From: JAAEUB01 sp964550345
GTDB taxonomy: Bacteria; Pseudomonadota; Alphaproteobacteria; Rhodobacterales; Rhodobacteraceae
Length of the DNA: 64,000 nt
Assembly: GCA_964550345.1 (NCBI GenBank)
Contig: CAZJYZ010000011.1
Span: forward strand, 1 to 64,000
Reading direction: 5' to 3'
Positions 40,512 to 50,826 of this stretch are shown here, in pieces. Numbering within the stretch: the stretch's first letter is position 1; each line of letters starts with the position of its first letter. The notes under the pieces were generated by a model. That model ran no database searches, was not told where the DNA came from, and saw only the letters and a list, made by a program, of their open reading frames with translations. The translations under genes were made by a program, and so were the position numbers.

Positions 40512-42083
40512 CTATCGGCGCATGGCGTCCCGAAACTCACGTAGGCGAAAGGCTTTGAACATGGCGCCTAGCGCGAAATACGAGAGCATCCCCATGGCAA
40601 TCAGGATGAACAGCGCGACGTAACGCAACCCCTCGGCACCGAACATTGGCCCGATCACAATCTCCGTGCCCTTCAGCACCGCCCCCATCAGCCACGAAGC
40701 AGCACCGATACGCCAGACGCGCGACCAGAAACGGCGGTCAAAGCGGGCCTCTTCCCCCATGCGCCGCGCACCGCTCCACAACAAGAGGGTCATCACCCAG
40801 CCCGCAGTGGTTGTTGCTATGGCTGCAGCAATGAAGCCAAAGTCGGGAAGGAATGAGGAAATGGCGATCGCCAACCCGATTGCCAGCCCGGCATTCACCA
40901 CCAAGGCTACGAGGGCATAGTAAAAGGGTGTCTTGGTGTTTTCACGGGCAAAAAAGATAGGTTGCAGGACTTTTTGCAGCACGAAGGCAGGCAAGCCCAA
41001 CCCATAGATCGCAACAGCTACAGCCGTGCGCGCACTGTCGTCGGAATCAAACGCGCCGCGCTCAAACAGGACCGAGACCAGCGGGTATGGCACAAGGACC
41101 AGCGCCACTGCGGCCGGCACGGTCAGGGCCAGGGACAATTCTCCTGCCCGGCTGAGAACCTCGCGCCCGCCCGCCGCATCTCCGGCGGTGATGCGGCGGG
41201 TCAAGTCTGGCAGCAGCACCACGCCAATGGCAATGCCCACCACGCCCAGCGGTAATTGGTACAGCCGGTCCGCGTAGCTGAGCCAGGCTATGGCGCCGTC
41301 AAAAAAGCTGGCCACCTGCCGACCAACCAGAAGGTTGACCTGAACCACACCCCCGGCAAGGGCGGCGGGGGCTGCCAGGATTGCCAGTCGTTTAAGCTCG
41401 GGCGTCATGCGTGGGCGGCGCGGTACCAGTTTGAAACCGGCGCGTGAAGCTGCAATCCAGACCAGTATCATCTGGGCAATACCCGCCACTGGGACCGTCC
41501 AGACTAGGGTCAGGCCAATATCAGCCCCGGCCCAGGTCGCGATGCTCATGGCGCTTATGAATAGCACGTTCAGCAACACAGGCGCTGCCGCCGCCGCCAT
41601 AAAGCGGCCCGTTGCGTTTAATACGCCGGACAAGAGCGCGGCAATGGCGATGAACAGGATATAGGGGAACGCGATACGGCCAAACAGCACCGTCAAGTCA
41701 AAGCGTTCATCCGCCGCGAAACCCGAGGCCATGGCCAGCACCAGCAGGGGCATGAAAATCTGCGCCACGATTGTGAAAAGGATTAGAAAAAACCCAAGGC
41801 CGGACAGGGCGTCGCGGGCAAAATCCAGCGCTTCCTTCGGGTCGTCGCCGCCTTTTTCCAGTTTTTTCGCGAACATCGGTACGAATGCCGGGTTCAGCGT
41901 GCCCTCGGCAAAGAAACGGCGGAACATATTTGGCAGGGCGAAAGCGATCAGGAACGCCTCGGCGACGACACCGGTGCCAAGGGCGGCCGCAATTATAATG
42001 TCACGTACAAAACCCAGAACCCTGCTGGCCAATGTCCATACGCCGACGGTCAGAAACCCTGACAAAAGCTTTGACCGCGCCAT
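40512..42083 (-). CDS. murJ: Lipid II flippase MurJ
   Basis: Inner-membrane MOP-superfamily flippase of peptidoglycan synthesis, 523 residues with about 14 hydrophobic segments. The N-terminal VWTLASRVLGFVRDIIIA and FRRFFAEGTLNPAFVPMF are diagnostic. The ATG shares its first base with the stop of glnD (42083), so the genes are coupled. Confidence 0.95.
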   Translation of the reverse strand: MARSKLLSGFLTVGVWTLASRVLGFVRDIIIAAALGTGVVAEAFLIAFALPNMFRRFFAEGTLNPAFVPMFAKKLEKGGDDPKEALDFARDALSGLGFFLILFTIVAQIFMPLLVLAMASGFAADERFDLTVLFGRIAFPYILFIAIAALLSGVLNATGRFMAAAAAPVLLNVLFISAMSIATWAGADIGLTLVWTVPVAGIAQMILVWIAASRAGFKLVPRRPRMTPELKRLAILAAPAALAGGVVQVNLLVGRQVASFFDGAIAWLSYADRLYQLPLGVVGIAIGVVLLPDLTRRITAGDAAGGREVLSRAGELSLALTVPAAVALVLVPYPLVSVLFERGAFDSDDSARTAVAVAIYGLGLPAFVLQKVLQPIFFARENTKTPFYYALVALVVNAGLAIGLAIAISSFLPDFGFIAAAIATTTAGWVMTLLLWSGARRMGEEARFDRRFWSRVWRIGAASWLMGAVLKGTEIVIGPMFGAEGLRYVALFILIAMGMLSYFALGAMFKAFRLREFRDAMRR

Positions 42084-44866
42084 CAGCTGCGGGCCCTTTT
42101 GGCGCCACTTTCGATTGCCGCGCGCAATTTGTTCTTCAGCATTTTCTGCTTGCTCTCTGCATAAAATTTCAGCCCGAACATATCTTTGACATAGAAGCTG
42201 TCTACCACCTGTTCGCCATATGTCGCGATTACTGCGCTGGCGATATAAACGTGGTTATCCGCCAATGTGCGGGTCAGGTCATAAAGAAGGCCCGGGCGGT
42301 CGCGGGTATCGACCTCGATGATCGTATAGATATCCGAGCCGTCATTGTCGAAGGTGATCGAGGTGGGCACGCGAAAGGCACGTTCACGTTTCTTGATCAC
42401 ATCGCGCGATTTCATCGCCTCACGGGTCACAATCTCACCCTTGAGGGATTTGTCGATCATGTCCGACAAGCGTTTCAGCCGCCCTGCCTCATAGGGATGG
42501 CCCTGCGCATCCTGCACCCAAAATGCAGCGGTGGCGAAACCGTCATTTGAGGTATAGGTCCGCGCATCCACCACATTGGCCCCGACCAGAGCCAACGCGC
42601 CGGCAAGACGTGAAAAAATGCCCGGATGGTCCGTCAGGGCGAAACAGATGCGGGTGGCATCGCGATCTTCGTCCGGATGCAGGTCCATGCGAACCTCCTC
42701 CTCGTCGATATCGCGTAGGAGATTGGCAAAGACCACATGCGCGGTAACGTGAAGACCTTGCCAATAGGGCGGGTAATGGCGTGCGGTTTCGCGTTTGAGC
42801 TCGGCCTTGCTCCAGTCCGGCAGGGCCGCGCGCAGGTTGCGTTTGGCCTCGGTGCCACGCACTGCTCGGCTGATCGTCTCCATTCCGTCCTCAAGCACCA
42901 GCCTTGTCTGCCGATACAGCGCGCGCAACAGCACTGCTTTCCAGTTATTCCACACCCCCGGACCGACACCGCGAATGTCACAGACGGTCAATACCAACAG
43001 CAGGTCCAGTCGTTTGACCGAGCCTACCGCCTTGGCAAAATCGCGCACTGTGCGCGGGTCGGCAATATCTCGTTTCTGCGCCATGTCGGACATCAAAAGG
43101 TGGTGGCGTACCAGCCATTCGACATCAGCACATTCGCGTTTAGATAGCCCCAGCCGAGGGGCAACTTTGCGAGATATGCGCGCGCCCAAAATGGAATGAT
43201 CTTCGTCGCGGCCCTTTCCGATATCATGGCACAGCATCGCCACCATCAAAGTCTTACGGTTAAGCCCTTCACGCAGAATGTCCGAGGCCACCGGAAGCTC
43301 TTCTTCCAGCTCTTTATGCTCGATTTGGGTGAACTCCGAGATCACCTGAATGGTGTGTTCGTCCACCGTATAGGAATGGTACATGTTGAACTGCATCATC
43401 GCTACGATGGGCTCAAATTCCGGAATGAAAGCGCCCAGCACCCCCAGCTCATTCATCCGGCGCAAGGCACGTTCGGGATTACCGTACTTTAAAAGCATAT
43501 CAAGAAAGAGCTTTGTTGCCTCCTTGTCGCTACGCATATCATCATCGATCAAATCGAGGTTTGCATGAACCAGACGCATGGCGTCCGGGTGGATAAGCAA
43601 GCCCGTGCGCAAGCCCTCGGCGAACAGGCGCAGGATATTCATTTTGTCGGCCAAGAATTTGGCCTCGCTGGCAAAGTTCAGGCGGTTTTGGCTAATGCGA
43701 AACCCTGCCTTGGCGCGGCGACGCCGGAACAGGCCAACAAGACGCGGTTCTTTTTTGACATGAGCCGCCTCAAGCCCGGTCAGGAAAATACGTGTCAATT
43801 CGCCAACCGAGGTGGCGTAGCGAAAATAATCGTGCATGAAATGTTCAACCGCGCGCCTGCCGGAATGGCTTTTGTAACCCATTTGCGCCGCCACCTCGAC
43901 CTGCAGGTCGAAGGTCAGCTGATCCTGCGCGCGCCCGGCAATCAGGTGCATGTGGCAGCGTACTGACCAGAGGAATTCGTCCGCCTCATAAAAGGTTTCA
44001 TATTCATCCGGGCTGAAAACCCCCAGATCAACAAGCTCGCTTATTTTTTCTACCCGGTGCTGATATTTTGCGATCCAGAACAACGTCTGCAGATCGCGCA
44101 AGCCGCCTTTTCCCTCTTTGATATTTGGTTCAACAACATACCGCTGACCGCCATGTTTGCGCAGGCGGGTGTCACGCTCGGCCAGCTTGGCCTCGATAAA
44201 CTCGGCAGCTGTACCCTTGAACAGTTTTGCCCACAGCTCTGCCGTCAGTTCCTCGGCAAGGTCTTTGTCTCCGGCCAGGAACCGGCGTTCCAGCAAAGCT
44301 GTGCGAATGGTGAAATCTTCGCGCCCCAAGCGCAGGCAATCCTTGATCGTGCGGCTGGAATGGCCGACCTTCAGGCGCAGATCCCACAGCATATAAAGCG
44401 TGCTCTCAATCACGCTTTCAATCCGGGCAGTAACTTTATATGGCGTCAAAAACAGCAAATCGACATCAGATTGCGGGGCCATTTCGTAGCGGCCATAGCC
44501 ACCGACTGCGAGCATGGCCAGACGCTCGGACGCTGTCGGCACCGCTATCGGGTGCAGGATATCCGTCGCGACCTTGAACACTTCGCACAAGACACAATCG
44601 GTGAGGTAGGCGTAAGCGCGAACACATCCGCGGGCTTCGTGCGGGCTTTCAGTCAATGCCGTCGCGATCGCCGCCCGTCCTCCTTTCATAGCCGCGCTTA
44701 GTGCGCCAACCGTCGCCGCGCGAATACCCGCCGCATCCGAAGCATCGGAAATGCCAGCATCGATAGCCGCCCGCACTGCAACAGGATCAAAAATATCCTC
44801 CGCCGTGCAGATCAGGGCTTGTTGAAAGTCCGCGTTTTGGTGGGCCGGCTCAGAAACCGGAGCCAA
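42083..44866 (-). CDS. glnD: PII uridylyltransferase/uridylyl-removing enzyme
   Basis: Nitrogen sensor that modifies PII proteins. The nucleotidyltransferase domain contains GGYGRYEMAPQSDVDLLFL (about residues 125-143), the HD domain has LCHDIGKGRDEDHS, and two ACT domains are at the C-terminus (HPGIFSRLAGALALVGANVV and RPGLLYDLTRTLADNHVYIA). An in-frame ATG at 44953 would overlap the LpoA-like gene by about 100 bases with non-conserved residues. A TTG at 44866 gives MAPVSEP and a 17-base overlap, and is my choice with low certainty. 927 residues from that start. Confidence 0.94.
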   Translation of the reverse strand: MAPVSEPAHQNADFQQALICTAEDIFDPVAVRAAIDAGISDASDAAGIRAATVGALSAAMKGGRAAIATALTESPHEARGCVRAYAYLTDCVLCEVFKVATDILHPIAVPTASERLAMLAVGGYGRYEMAPQSDVDLLFLTPYKVTARIESVIESTLYMLWDLRLKVGHSSRTIKDCLRLGREDFTIRTALLERRFLAGDKDLAEELTAELWAKLFKGTAAEFIEAKLAERDTRLRKHGGQRYVVEPNIKEGKGGLRDLQTLFWIAKYQHRVEKISELVDLGVFSPDEYETFYEADEFLWSVRCHMHLIAGRAQDQLTFDLQVEVAAQMGYKSHSGRRAVEHFMHDYFRYATSVGELTRIFLTGLEAAHVKKEPRLVGLFRRRRAKAGFRISQNRLNFASEAKFLADKMNILRLFAEGLRTGLLIHPDAMRLVHANLDLIDDDMRSDKEATKLFLDMLLKYGNPERALRRMNELGVLGAFIPEFEPIVAMMQFNMYHSYTVDEHTIQVISEFTQIEHKELEEELPVASDILREGLNRKTLMVAMLCHDIGKGRDEDHSILGARISRKVAPRLGLSKRECADVEWLVRHHLLMSDMAQKRDIADPRTVRDFAKAVGSVKRLDLLLVLTVCDIRGVGPGVWNNWKAVLLRALYRQTRLVLEDGMETISRAVRGTEAKRNLRAALPDWSKAELKRETARHYPPYWQGLHVTAHVVFANLLRDIDEEEVRMDLHPDEDRDATRICFALTDHPGIFSRLAGALALVGANVVDARTYTSNDGFATAAFWVQDAQGHPYEAGRLKRLSDMIDKSLKGEIVTREAMKSRDVIKKRERAFRVPTSITFDNDGSDIYTIIEVDTRDRPGLLYDLTRTLADNHVYIASAVIATYGEQVVDSFYVKDMFGLKFYAESKQKMLKNKLRAAIESGAKRARS

Positions 44867-46022
44867 CGAAGATTCTGGGGGCTGGGTCGATGATGACAAC
44901 CTGATTTTCCTGAATTTGCGCCACGGCAAGGCCGCGCTCGTTAGTGCCGTCAATCAGCAGGCGGAATACACCATTCACCCCGGCAAAACCTGATGACTGG
45001 GTAAGTGCCCCGCCCGTCAGAGCATCCGTATGCCCGGCCCGAACCAGGGCACCGATGGCGGCAATACCGTCATAGGCCAGCCCCGAAATCGGGTGTGGCT
45101 GACTTCCATAGGCAGCTGCGTAGCGGGCTGAATACTGGTCGGCCAGATCCGGGTCCGGAATAGCGAACCAGCCCCCCTGCAGCCCCGGCAATGTCAGCGC
45201 ATTGGCTGGAATATCCCAGCGTTGCAATCCGATAAACTGGGTTTCGATGGGATCAACACCATTTTCTGGCAGTAGCCCGGCTAGGAAAGGCAAAGCCCCA
45301 GCCGTTCCCGACGTGATGAACAGTGAATGAGCCCCGGATTCGCGCACAGTTTCGCTGATTTCGGGCAGGGCGTTGATCACGCCGCGCTGCGAGAGCTCAA
45401 AGCTGGAAGTTCCCGCCAGGCTAGCTCCACTCAGGCCAATCGCACGCTCAATGGCGCGGGCACCGGCCATTTCGGCACTGTCGGTGCCATGGGCCACCAT
45501 GATGTTGCCTTTACCCTGGCTGACAGCGTAGCTCACCAGGCGGGTGGCAGTGTTTTGGAAAGTATTCCCCAACACGAAGACATTACCGCCGGCAATGTCG
45601 GGATTGTTGGAGAAAGCCAGCACATTGACGCCGCGTGACGCGACCGCAACACCAGCCGCATTGGCATTGGCAGCATAAACTGGCCCAAGGATGATCTTGG
45701 CCCCGTCGCGAACCGCCTCAACCGCCATATTGGCTGCCTGATCAGCATTTGCCGCCGTATCGTAAATGCGCAAGTCAATGGTTACACCGTCCAGTTCGGA
45801 CATCGCCAGACGGGCGGCGTTTTCAAGCGATTGCGCAAGGGTGGCGTCGGTCGCTGAGCCCGATCCGCGCGGCACCAATAATGCCACAGGTACCGGTCGG
45901 GAAAGGTTAATGCTTGGCCCACCTCCGGGCGCTGTCAGGTTGCAGGATGCCAGAAAAATCATCGAAAGAAGCGCGGCTAGTACAGTAGACACCTTGCGAC
46001 CGGCCCGTAAAACAGCAAACAT
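44850..46022 (-). CDS. LpoA-like penicillin-binding-protein activator lipoprotein
   Basis: 390-residue lipoprotein: lipobox LASC (about residues 24-27), then a periplasmic-binding-protein type 1 fold (VPVALLVPRGSG, GAKIILGPVYAANANAAG, VNVLAFSNNPDIAGG). It resembles the outer-membrane activators of PBP1A, and in the TIGR/COG3107 branch of alphaproteobacteria. The start at 46022 has AAGGA upstream. Divergent from rsmI, as in many related genomes. Confidence 0.85.
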   Translation of the reverse strand: MFAVLRAGRKVSTVLAALLSMIFLASCNLTAPGGGPSINLSRPVPVALLVPRGSGSATDATLAQSLENAARLAMSELDGVTIDLRIYDTAANADQAANMAVEAVRDGAKIILGPVYAANANAAGVAVASRGVNVLAFSNNPDIAGGNVFVLGNTFQNTATRLVSYAVSQGKGNIMVAHGTDSAEMAGARAIERAIGLSGASLAGTSSFELSQRGVINALPEISETVRESGAHSLFITSGTAGALPFLAGLLPENGVDPIETQFIGLQRWDIPANALTLPGLQGGWFAIPDPDLADQYSARYAAAYGSQPHPISGLAYDGIAAIGALVRAGHTDALTGGALTQSSGFAGVNGVFRLLIDGTNERGLAVAQIQENQVVIIDPAPRIFVGSGF

Positions 46023-46113
46023 ATGCAAATCCTTATTCCCTATGGCCGCAGCGCCATCAAGGCACACGGCTTGTACGGTGCCATCATAAACGCCACAACA
46101 GACAGGTCCAGCC

Positions 46114-46971
46114 TTGAAAACCGAAATAAACCCGCTCTCGCCAGGCCTCTATCTGGTCGCTACACCGATCGGCAATGCCCGCGATATCACGCTGAGAGCG
46201 CTAGATATTCTTGGCCAGGCGAATGTGATCGCCGCCGAAGACACCCGCACAGCACGCAAATTGCTGAATTTGCATGGCGTAGAATTGGGCGATCGTCCGC
46301 TTATTGCCTATCATGATCATTCCGGGGAAGCAGGGCGCAACGGCATCCTGAAACTGATCGGCGAAGGACGCTCGGTCGCCTATGTCAGTGAGGCAGGAAC
46401 ACCACTTGTGGCCGATCCGGGCTTCGCACTGGCACGCGAAGCAGCGCAGGCCGGGCACAAGGTGACAACCGCACCCGGCGCGTCCTCGGCACTTGCGGCC
46501 CTGAGCCTATCAGGCCTGCCGAGTGATCGCTTCCTGTTCGCCGGGTTTGCGCCGACAAGTAAAGGGGCGCGACACCGTTGGTTGGAGGAAATCACCAAAA
46601 CCCCGGCGACACTGATTATTTTTGAAAGCCCAAAACGTATTAGGCAAACATTAACTGACTTATGCGACATTGCGGGTAAGGAACGCAAAGCCGCCATCTG
46701 CCGGGAGCTGACCAAAAAGTTCGAAGAAGTTCTGCGCGGCACGTTGGGGGAATTGCAGGAAATCACGGCCCAACGGCAATTAAAGGGCGAAATCGTACTG
46801 GTTCTTGAGCAAGGCCATCACCAGACAAGTGACGAAACCATGGAGGCTGCTCTGCGCGAAGCAATGGAGAATATGAGCCTGAAAGATGCCGTATCGAACG
46901 TGGCCAGCGCCTATAATCTGGCGCGCCGCAAGGTTTACCAGGCGGCGTTGGAGCTGGAGAAAAACAAATGA
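46114..46971 (+). CDS. rsmI: 16S rRNA (cytidine-1402-2'-O)-methyltransferase
   Basis: SAM-dependent methyltransferase of the 30S decoding centre, 285 residues. LYLVATPIGNARDITLRAL, AAEDTRTARKLL, SEAGTPLVADPGF and APGASSALAALSLSGLP are the family signatures. It begins with TTG at 46114. yraN follows with a 4-base overlap, the usual pair. Confidence 0.95.
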   Translation: MKTEINPLSPGLYLVATPIGNARDITLRALDILGQANVIAAEDTRTARKLLNLHGVELGDRPLIAYHDHSGEAGRNGILKLIGEGRSVAYVSEAGTPLVADPGFALAREAAQAGHKVTTAPGASSALAALSLSGLPSDRFLFAGFAPTSKGARHRWLEEITKTPATLIIFESPKRIRQTLTDLCDIAGKERKAAICRELTKKFEEVLRGTLGELQEITAQRQLKGEIVLVLEQGHHQTSDETMEAALREAMENMSLKDAVSNVASAYNLARRKVYQAALELEKNK

Positions 46972-47321
46972 GCGGTTTGACTTCCTACCTTGCGGGACAA
47001 TCCGCCGAGGACCATGTTGCCCGTGCCTATGAAGCTGATGGCCACCAGATTGCCGGAAGGCGCTGGCGCGGCACCCGCGGAGAAATAGATATCATAGCCC
47101 GTAATCGCGATGGGCTGGTATTTATTGAAGTCAAGAAAGCACGTGATTTTGCACGTGCCGCAGAAAGGCTGACCCGTGCACAAATGAAAAGGATCTATGG
47201 CGCCGCGTCTGAATTCCTGGCCGATGAACCGGCAGGTCAGAACACACAGGTTCGGTTTGATGTCGCCCTGATAAACGCCTCGGGGCAGATGCAGGTGATA
47301 GAAAACGCCTTCGACCTGTAA
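46968..47321 (+). CDS. YraN-family endonuclease-like protein
   Basis: 117 residues, UPF0102. RGEIDIIARNRDGLVFIEVKKA shows the Asp and Glu-x-Lys of the restriction-enzyme-like nuclease fold. Function in cells is unclear, with a role in DNA handling proposed. Overlaps rsmI by 4 bases. Confidence 0.9.
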   Translation: MSGLTSYLAGQSAEDHVARAYEADGHQIAGRRWRGTRGEIDIIARNRDGLVFIEVKKARDFARAAERLTRAQMKRIYGAASEFLADEPAGQNTQVRFDVALINASGQMQVIENAFDL

Positions 47322-47392
47322 AAAAGACACCCCTGCGCTTGCTCTTGCGCCTGCTCGACGCCATGTAAGGGGCAGAAACTCGGGGGTGGATA

Positions 47393-48346
47393 ATGCAAAA
47401 ATCACTACGCGTCGCATTCCAGATGGATCCGATTGAACGGATCGACATTGATGCAGACAGTTCTTTTCGAATTGCCGAAGAAGCGCAACTGCGCGGGCAT
47501 GAATTGTTCTATTATACCCCGGACAAACTTTTCTTCGACGAAGGAGAAGTAAAGGCACGCGGCTGGCCTCTTACTGTCAGGCGGGAAAAGGGCAACCATT
47601 TCACCCTTGGCGAGGAGGACGTGTTTCCGCTCAGCTCCTGGGATGTGGTCTGGCTGCGACAGGACCCGCCTTTTGACATGGGATACATCACCACCACCCA
47701 TCTTCTGGACATGGTGCACCCGGATACAATGGTGGTGAACGATCCGTTCTGGGTGCGCAATTATCCGGAAAAGAACCTTGTTCTGACCTTTCCTGACCTC
47801 ACCCCCCCCACCATGATTGCCCGCGATCTGGATACTTTACGCGCTTTCAAGGACCGTCACGGGGATATCATCCTCAAACCTCTGTATGGAAATGGAGGTG
47901 CCGGGGTATTCCGTCTGCGCCCTGACGACCGCAATCTCGCCAGCTTGCATGAGCTGTTTTGCTTCATAAACAATGAACCCCTGATCGCACAAAAATTCCT
48001 GCCGGACGTGTCCAACGGCGACAAGCGCATCATTTTGGTTGACGGAGAGCCGGTCGGGGCCATCAACCGGGTGCCTGCTCCTGGTGAGACCCGGTCAAAT
48101 ATGCATGTTGGCGGGCGCCCGGAAAAAATAGGCCTGAGCGAACGTGATCTGGAAATTTGCGCCGCAATCGGCCCACTTTTACGTGAGAAAGGCCAGATTT
48201 TCGTCGGCATCGACGTCATTGGCGACTATCTGACCGAGATCAACCTGACGTCACCCACAGGCATTCAGGAGCTTGAGCGGTTTGACAATACCAACATTAC
48301 CGAGCGTATCTGGCAAGCCATAGAAGCTCGAAAGGCGGGCGTGTGA
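47393..48346 (+). CDS. gshB: Glutathione synthetase
   Basis: ATP-grasp ligase that adds glycine to gamma-glutamylcysteine, 317 residues. VAFQMDPIERIDIDADSSF, DVVWLRQDPPFDMGY and ILKPLYGNGGAGVFRL are diagnostic. The C-terminal EINLTSPTGIQELERF closes the active site. The next gene overlaps it by 4 bases (GTGA). Confidence 0.96.
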   Translation: MQKSLRVAFQMDPIERIDIDADSSFRIAEEAQLRGHELFYYTPDKLFFDEGEVKARGWPLTVRREKGNHFTLGEEDVFPLSSWDVVWLRQDPPFDMGYITTTHLLDMVHPDTMVVNDPFWVRNYPEKNLVLTFPDLTPPTMIARDLDTLRAFKDRHGDIILKPLYGNGGAGVFRLRPDDRNLASLHELFCFINNEPLIAQKFLPDVSNGDKRIILVDGEPVGAINRVPAPGETRSNMHVGGRPEKIGLSERDLEICAAIGPLLREKGQIFVGIDVIGDYLTEINLTSPTGIQELERFDNTNITERIWQAIEARKAGV

Positions 48347-49257
48347 GCCTGCGCCTGAGGCTTCTGAACCTGTTTTTGCGGCTTGCTATCAAACCACAAT
48401 TTCGCCGTCTGTCTGATCTGCCCCGGACGCGGCGGCACTGGGAATTTGCGGCGCGCTGGTTAATGCCCACAGCCCCCCCCTTCACATTGACGCAACCCGT
48501 GTATCTGGGCAACGGCGCGCGCGCGCTTTCGATTATGAACCGTCCAGCCGGTAAGGTGCAATCCAAAAGCCCAATCATCCTGTATTTGCATGGTGGGGGC
48601 TTCTTGGCGGGAAGTCCACGCACCCATGCCAAAATGCTGGCCAGATTATCCAGCTTAACCGGGCTTGAGGTGATTGCACCCTGGTACCGGCTTGCCCCCG
48701 AGCATCCTTTTCCGGCAGCCTTTGAAGACACCCGTGCCGCTTATGCGGGCCTCGTGGCAAAAGGATACAATCCGGGCGACATCATCCTTGGCGGTGACAG
48801 CGCCGGTGGTGCCCTTGCCCTGGCCCTGTTAGCGCAGCTTTGCGCTGAAAATACACCGCCACGCGCGCTCTTTGCATTCTCTCCTTTGACAGACATGCGT
48901 TTTCAAGGGGGATCCATAGTCGAGAACGCAAGCCGCGACCCCATGCTGCCCTCTTCAAAAAATGACCATATCCTTGAGATGTATCTGGCGGGGAACAGCC
49001 CGGAAGACCCGCGCACCTCGCCGTTATTGGCTGGTTTTTCTGCCCCTCCTCCTCCGGTATTTCTGCAGTATGGAGAAAGCGAAATCCTACGCGATGACAG
49101 CCGCCGAATGGCCGACAAATTACGGCAGGCCGGAGGGTCGGTCACACAGGATGAATGGCCATCAACGCCACATATCTGGGTGCTTTTCGATGGGTTGGTT
49201 CCCGAAGCCCGCACTGCCCTCAAACGGACGGCTGCGTTTATCAAGCAGATCAGCTAA
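48343..49257 (+). CDS. HSL-family alpha/beta hydrolase
   Basis: 304-residue esterase/lipase of the hormone-sensitive-lipase family. The oxyanion motif is LHGGGFLAGSPRTH and the nucleophile is in GGDSAGGAL. The acid and His are in EILRDDSRRM and TPHIWVLF. It begins with GTG overlapping the gshB stop. Confidence 0.88.
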   Translation: MSLRLRLLNLFLRLAIKPQFRRLSDLPRTRRHWEFAARWLMPTAPPFTLTQPVYLGNGARALSIMNRPAGKVQSKSPIILYLHGGGFLAGSPRTHAKMLARLSSLTGLEVIAPWYRLAPEHPFPAAFEDTRAAYAGLVAKGYNPGDIILGGDSAGGALALALLAQLCAENTPPRALFAFSPLTDMRFQGGSIVENASRDPMLPSSKNDHILEMYLAGNSPEDPRTSPLLAGFSAPPPPVFLQYGESEILRDDSRRMADKLRQAGGSVTQDEWPSTPHIWVLFDGLVPEARTALKRTAAFIKQIS

Positions 49258-49302
49258 CCGAAAGGTGTTCTGCCAACCGTTTCGCTTTCATGCCCAATCG
49301 GG

Positions 49303-50817
49303 CTAGTTAGCGCCAGTGATCGCCAACCGATACCCGGCCGCCTCGGCGATATGGGGCTTTCGCACGACCTCGACCCCATCCAGATCAGCAATGGTCCGCG
49401 CCACCCGCAATATCCGGTGATAGCCGCGCGCTGACAGGCCAAACCGTTCAGCGATTTTGTTCAAAAACGCCTTACCTTCACTGTCAGAGCCTGAAATCTC
49501 CTCTAAAAATGAACCCTCCGCATCGGCATTCACCCGCATAGCGTTGTGGCCTGCAAAACGGGCCTGCTGAATGGCATGTGCACCTGCCACCCGTTCTGCG
49601 ACAGTTTCGGAGCTTTCACCGCAATCCGGCAGGTCAAGATCGGTGAAAGCCACAGGTGGAACTTCAACGCGCAGATCAAAGCGGTCCATAAGCGGGCCTG
49701 AGATGCGGCCCAGATAATCCTCACCACAGACTGGCACCCGCGAACAGGCGCGGGACGGATCGGCAAGATAGCCGCATTTACATGGGTTGGCCGCCGCCAC
49801 GAGCATAAACCGGCACGGATAGCGGATATGCGCATTGGCGCGCGCTACAACAACTTCGCCCGTCTCAACCGGTTGGCGCAATGTTTCCAGCACCGCGCGG
49901 TTAAACTCGGGAAATTCATCCATGAATAATACACCATTATGGGCAAGACTTACCTCGCCCGGTTTGGCACCTCGGCCGCCGCCGACAATGGCGGCCATCG
50001 ACGCCGTATGGTGCGGCGTTCGAAAGGGTCGTTCGCGCGTTATCCCCTCTTCGCCAAGCAGGCCGGCAAGGGAATGTATCATTGAGGTTTCCAGCGCTTC
50101 CATGGGGCTGAGCGGTGGCAATATCCCTGGCAGCCGGGCGGCCATCATGGATTTACCGGCGCCGGGGCTGCCAACCAGCAGCATGTGGTGACGTCCGGCG
50201 GCGGCAATTTCCAGGGCGCGCTTTGCGCGCTCCTGCCCTTTCACCTCGGCCAGATCACGGGTTCCCGTAGCCACCGAAACTTCACCGGGTTCTGCCGGTG
50301 CCAGGGGCGACTGGCCGTTAAAATGCTGAACGACCGCGCCCAGAGAGCCCGCGGCCAATACCTTTGCCGCCTCGACCCAGGCCGCTTCGGCGCCACAGGC
50401 TTTGGGGCACACCAGGACGCGCTCACTTTCAGCCGCAGAAATGGCTGCAGGGAGTGCCCCAACCACCGAAATCAGGCTTCCATCCAGCGACAGCTCCCCG
50501 AGGGCCATGGTGGCTTCGATTTCGTCGCGCGGCAGGATGTCTATTGCCGACAATAGCGCCAATGCAATTGGGAGATCGAAATGTGACCCTTCCTTGGGCA
50601 GGTTGGCGGGTGAAAGGTTGATGGTAATGCGTTTTGAAGGCAAGGCTATCGCCATAGAGTTCAAAGCGGCACGCACCCGTTCACGGGCTTCGCTCACGGC
50701 CTTATCTGGCAACCCTACGATGGAAAAAGCCGGCATTCCGGGGGTAATCGCACATTGCACTTCGACAGGTCGCGCTTCGACCCCGACAAAGGCAACCGTA
50801 TAGGCGCGTGCAACCAT
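49303..50817 (-). CDS. comM: YifB/ComM-family AAA+ ATPase
   Basis: 504 residues, Mg-chelatase-like. A Lon-protease-like N-domain (VARAYTVAFVGVEARPVEVQ), AAA motifs GSPGAGKSMMAARLPGILPPL (Walker A) and GVLFMDEFPEF (Walker B) and a zinc-type CKCGYLADPSRACSRVPVCG region are present. ComM is a branch-migration helicase in natural transformation; in Rhodobacter capsulatus, as I recall, it is needed for gene-transfer-agent recipients under CtrA control. Start at 50817 (MVARAYTV), six codons after an in-frame ATG at 50835. Confidence 0.93.
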   Translation of the reverse strand: MVARAYTVAFVGVEARPVEVQCAITPGMPAFSIVGLPDKAVSEARERVRAALNSMAIALPSKRITINLSPANLPKEGSHFDLPIALALLSAIDILPRDEIEATMALGELSLDGSLISVVGALPAAISAAESERVLVCPKACGAEAAWVEAAKVLAAGSLGAVVQHFNGQSPLAPAEPGEVSVATGTRDLAEVKGQERAKRALEIAAAGRHHMLLVGSPGAGKSMMAARLPGILPPLSPMEALETSMIHSLAGLLGEEGITRERPFRTPHHTASMAAIVGGGRGAKPGEVSLAHNGVLFMDEFPEFNRAVLETLRQPVETGEVVVARANAHIRYPCRFMLVAAANPCKCGYLADPSRACSRVPVCGEDYLGRISGPLMDRFDLRVEVPPVAFTDLDLPDCGESSETVAERVAGAHAIQQARFAGHNAMRVNADAEGSFLEEISGSDSEGKAFLNKIAERFGLSARGYHRILRVARTIADLDGVEVVRKPHIAEAAGYRLAITGAN

Positions 50818-50826
50818 GACCCCTCC

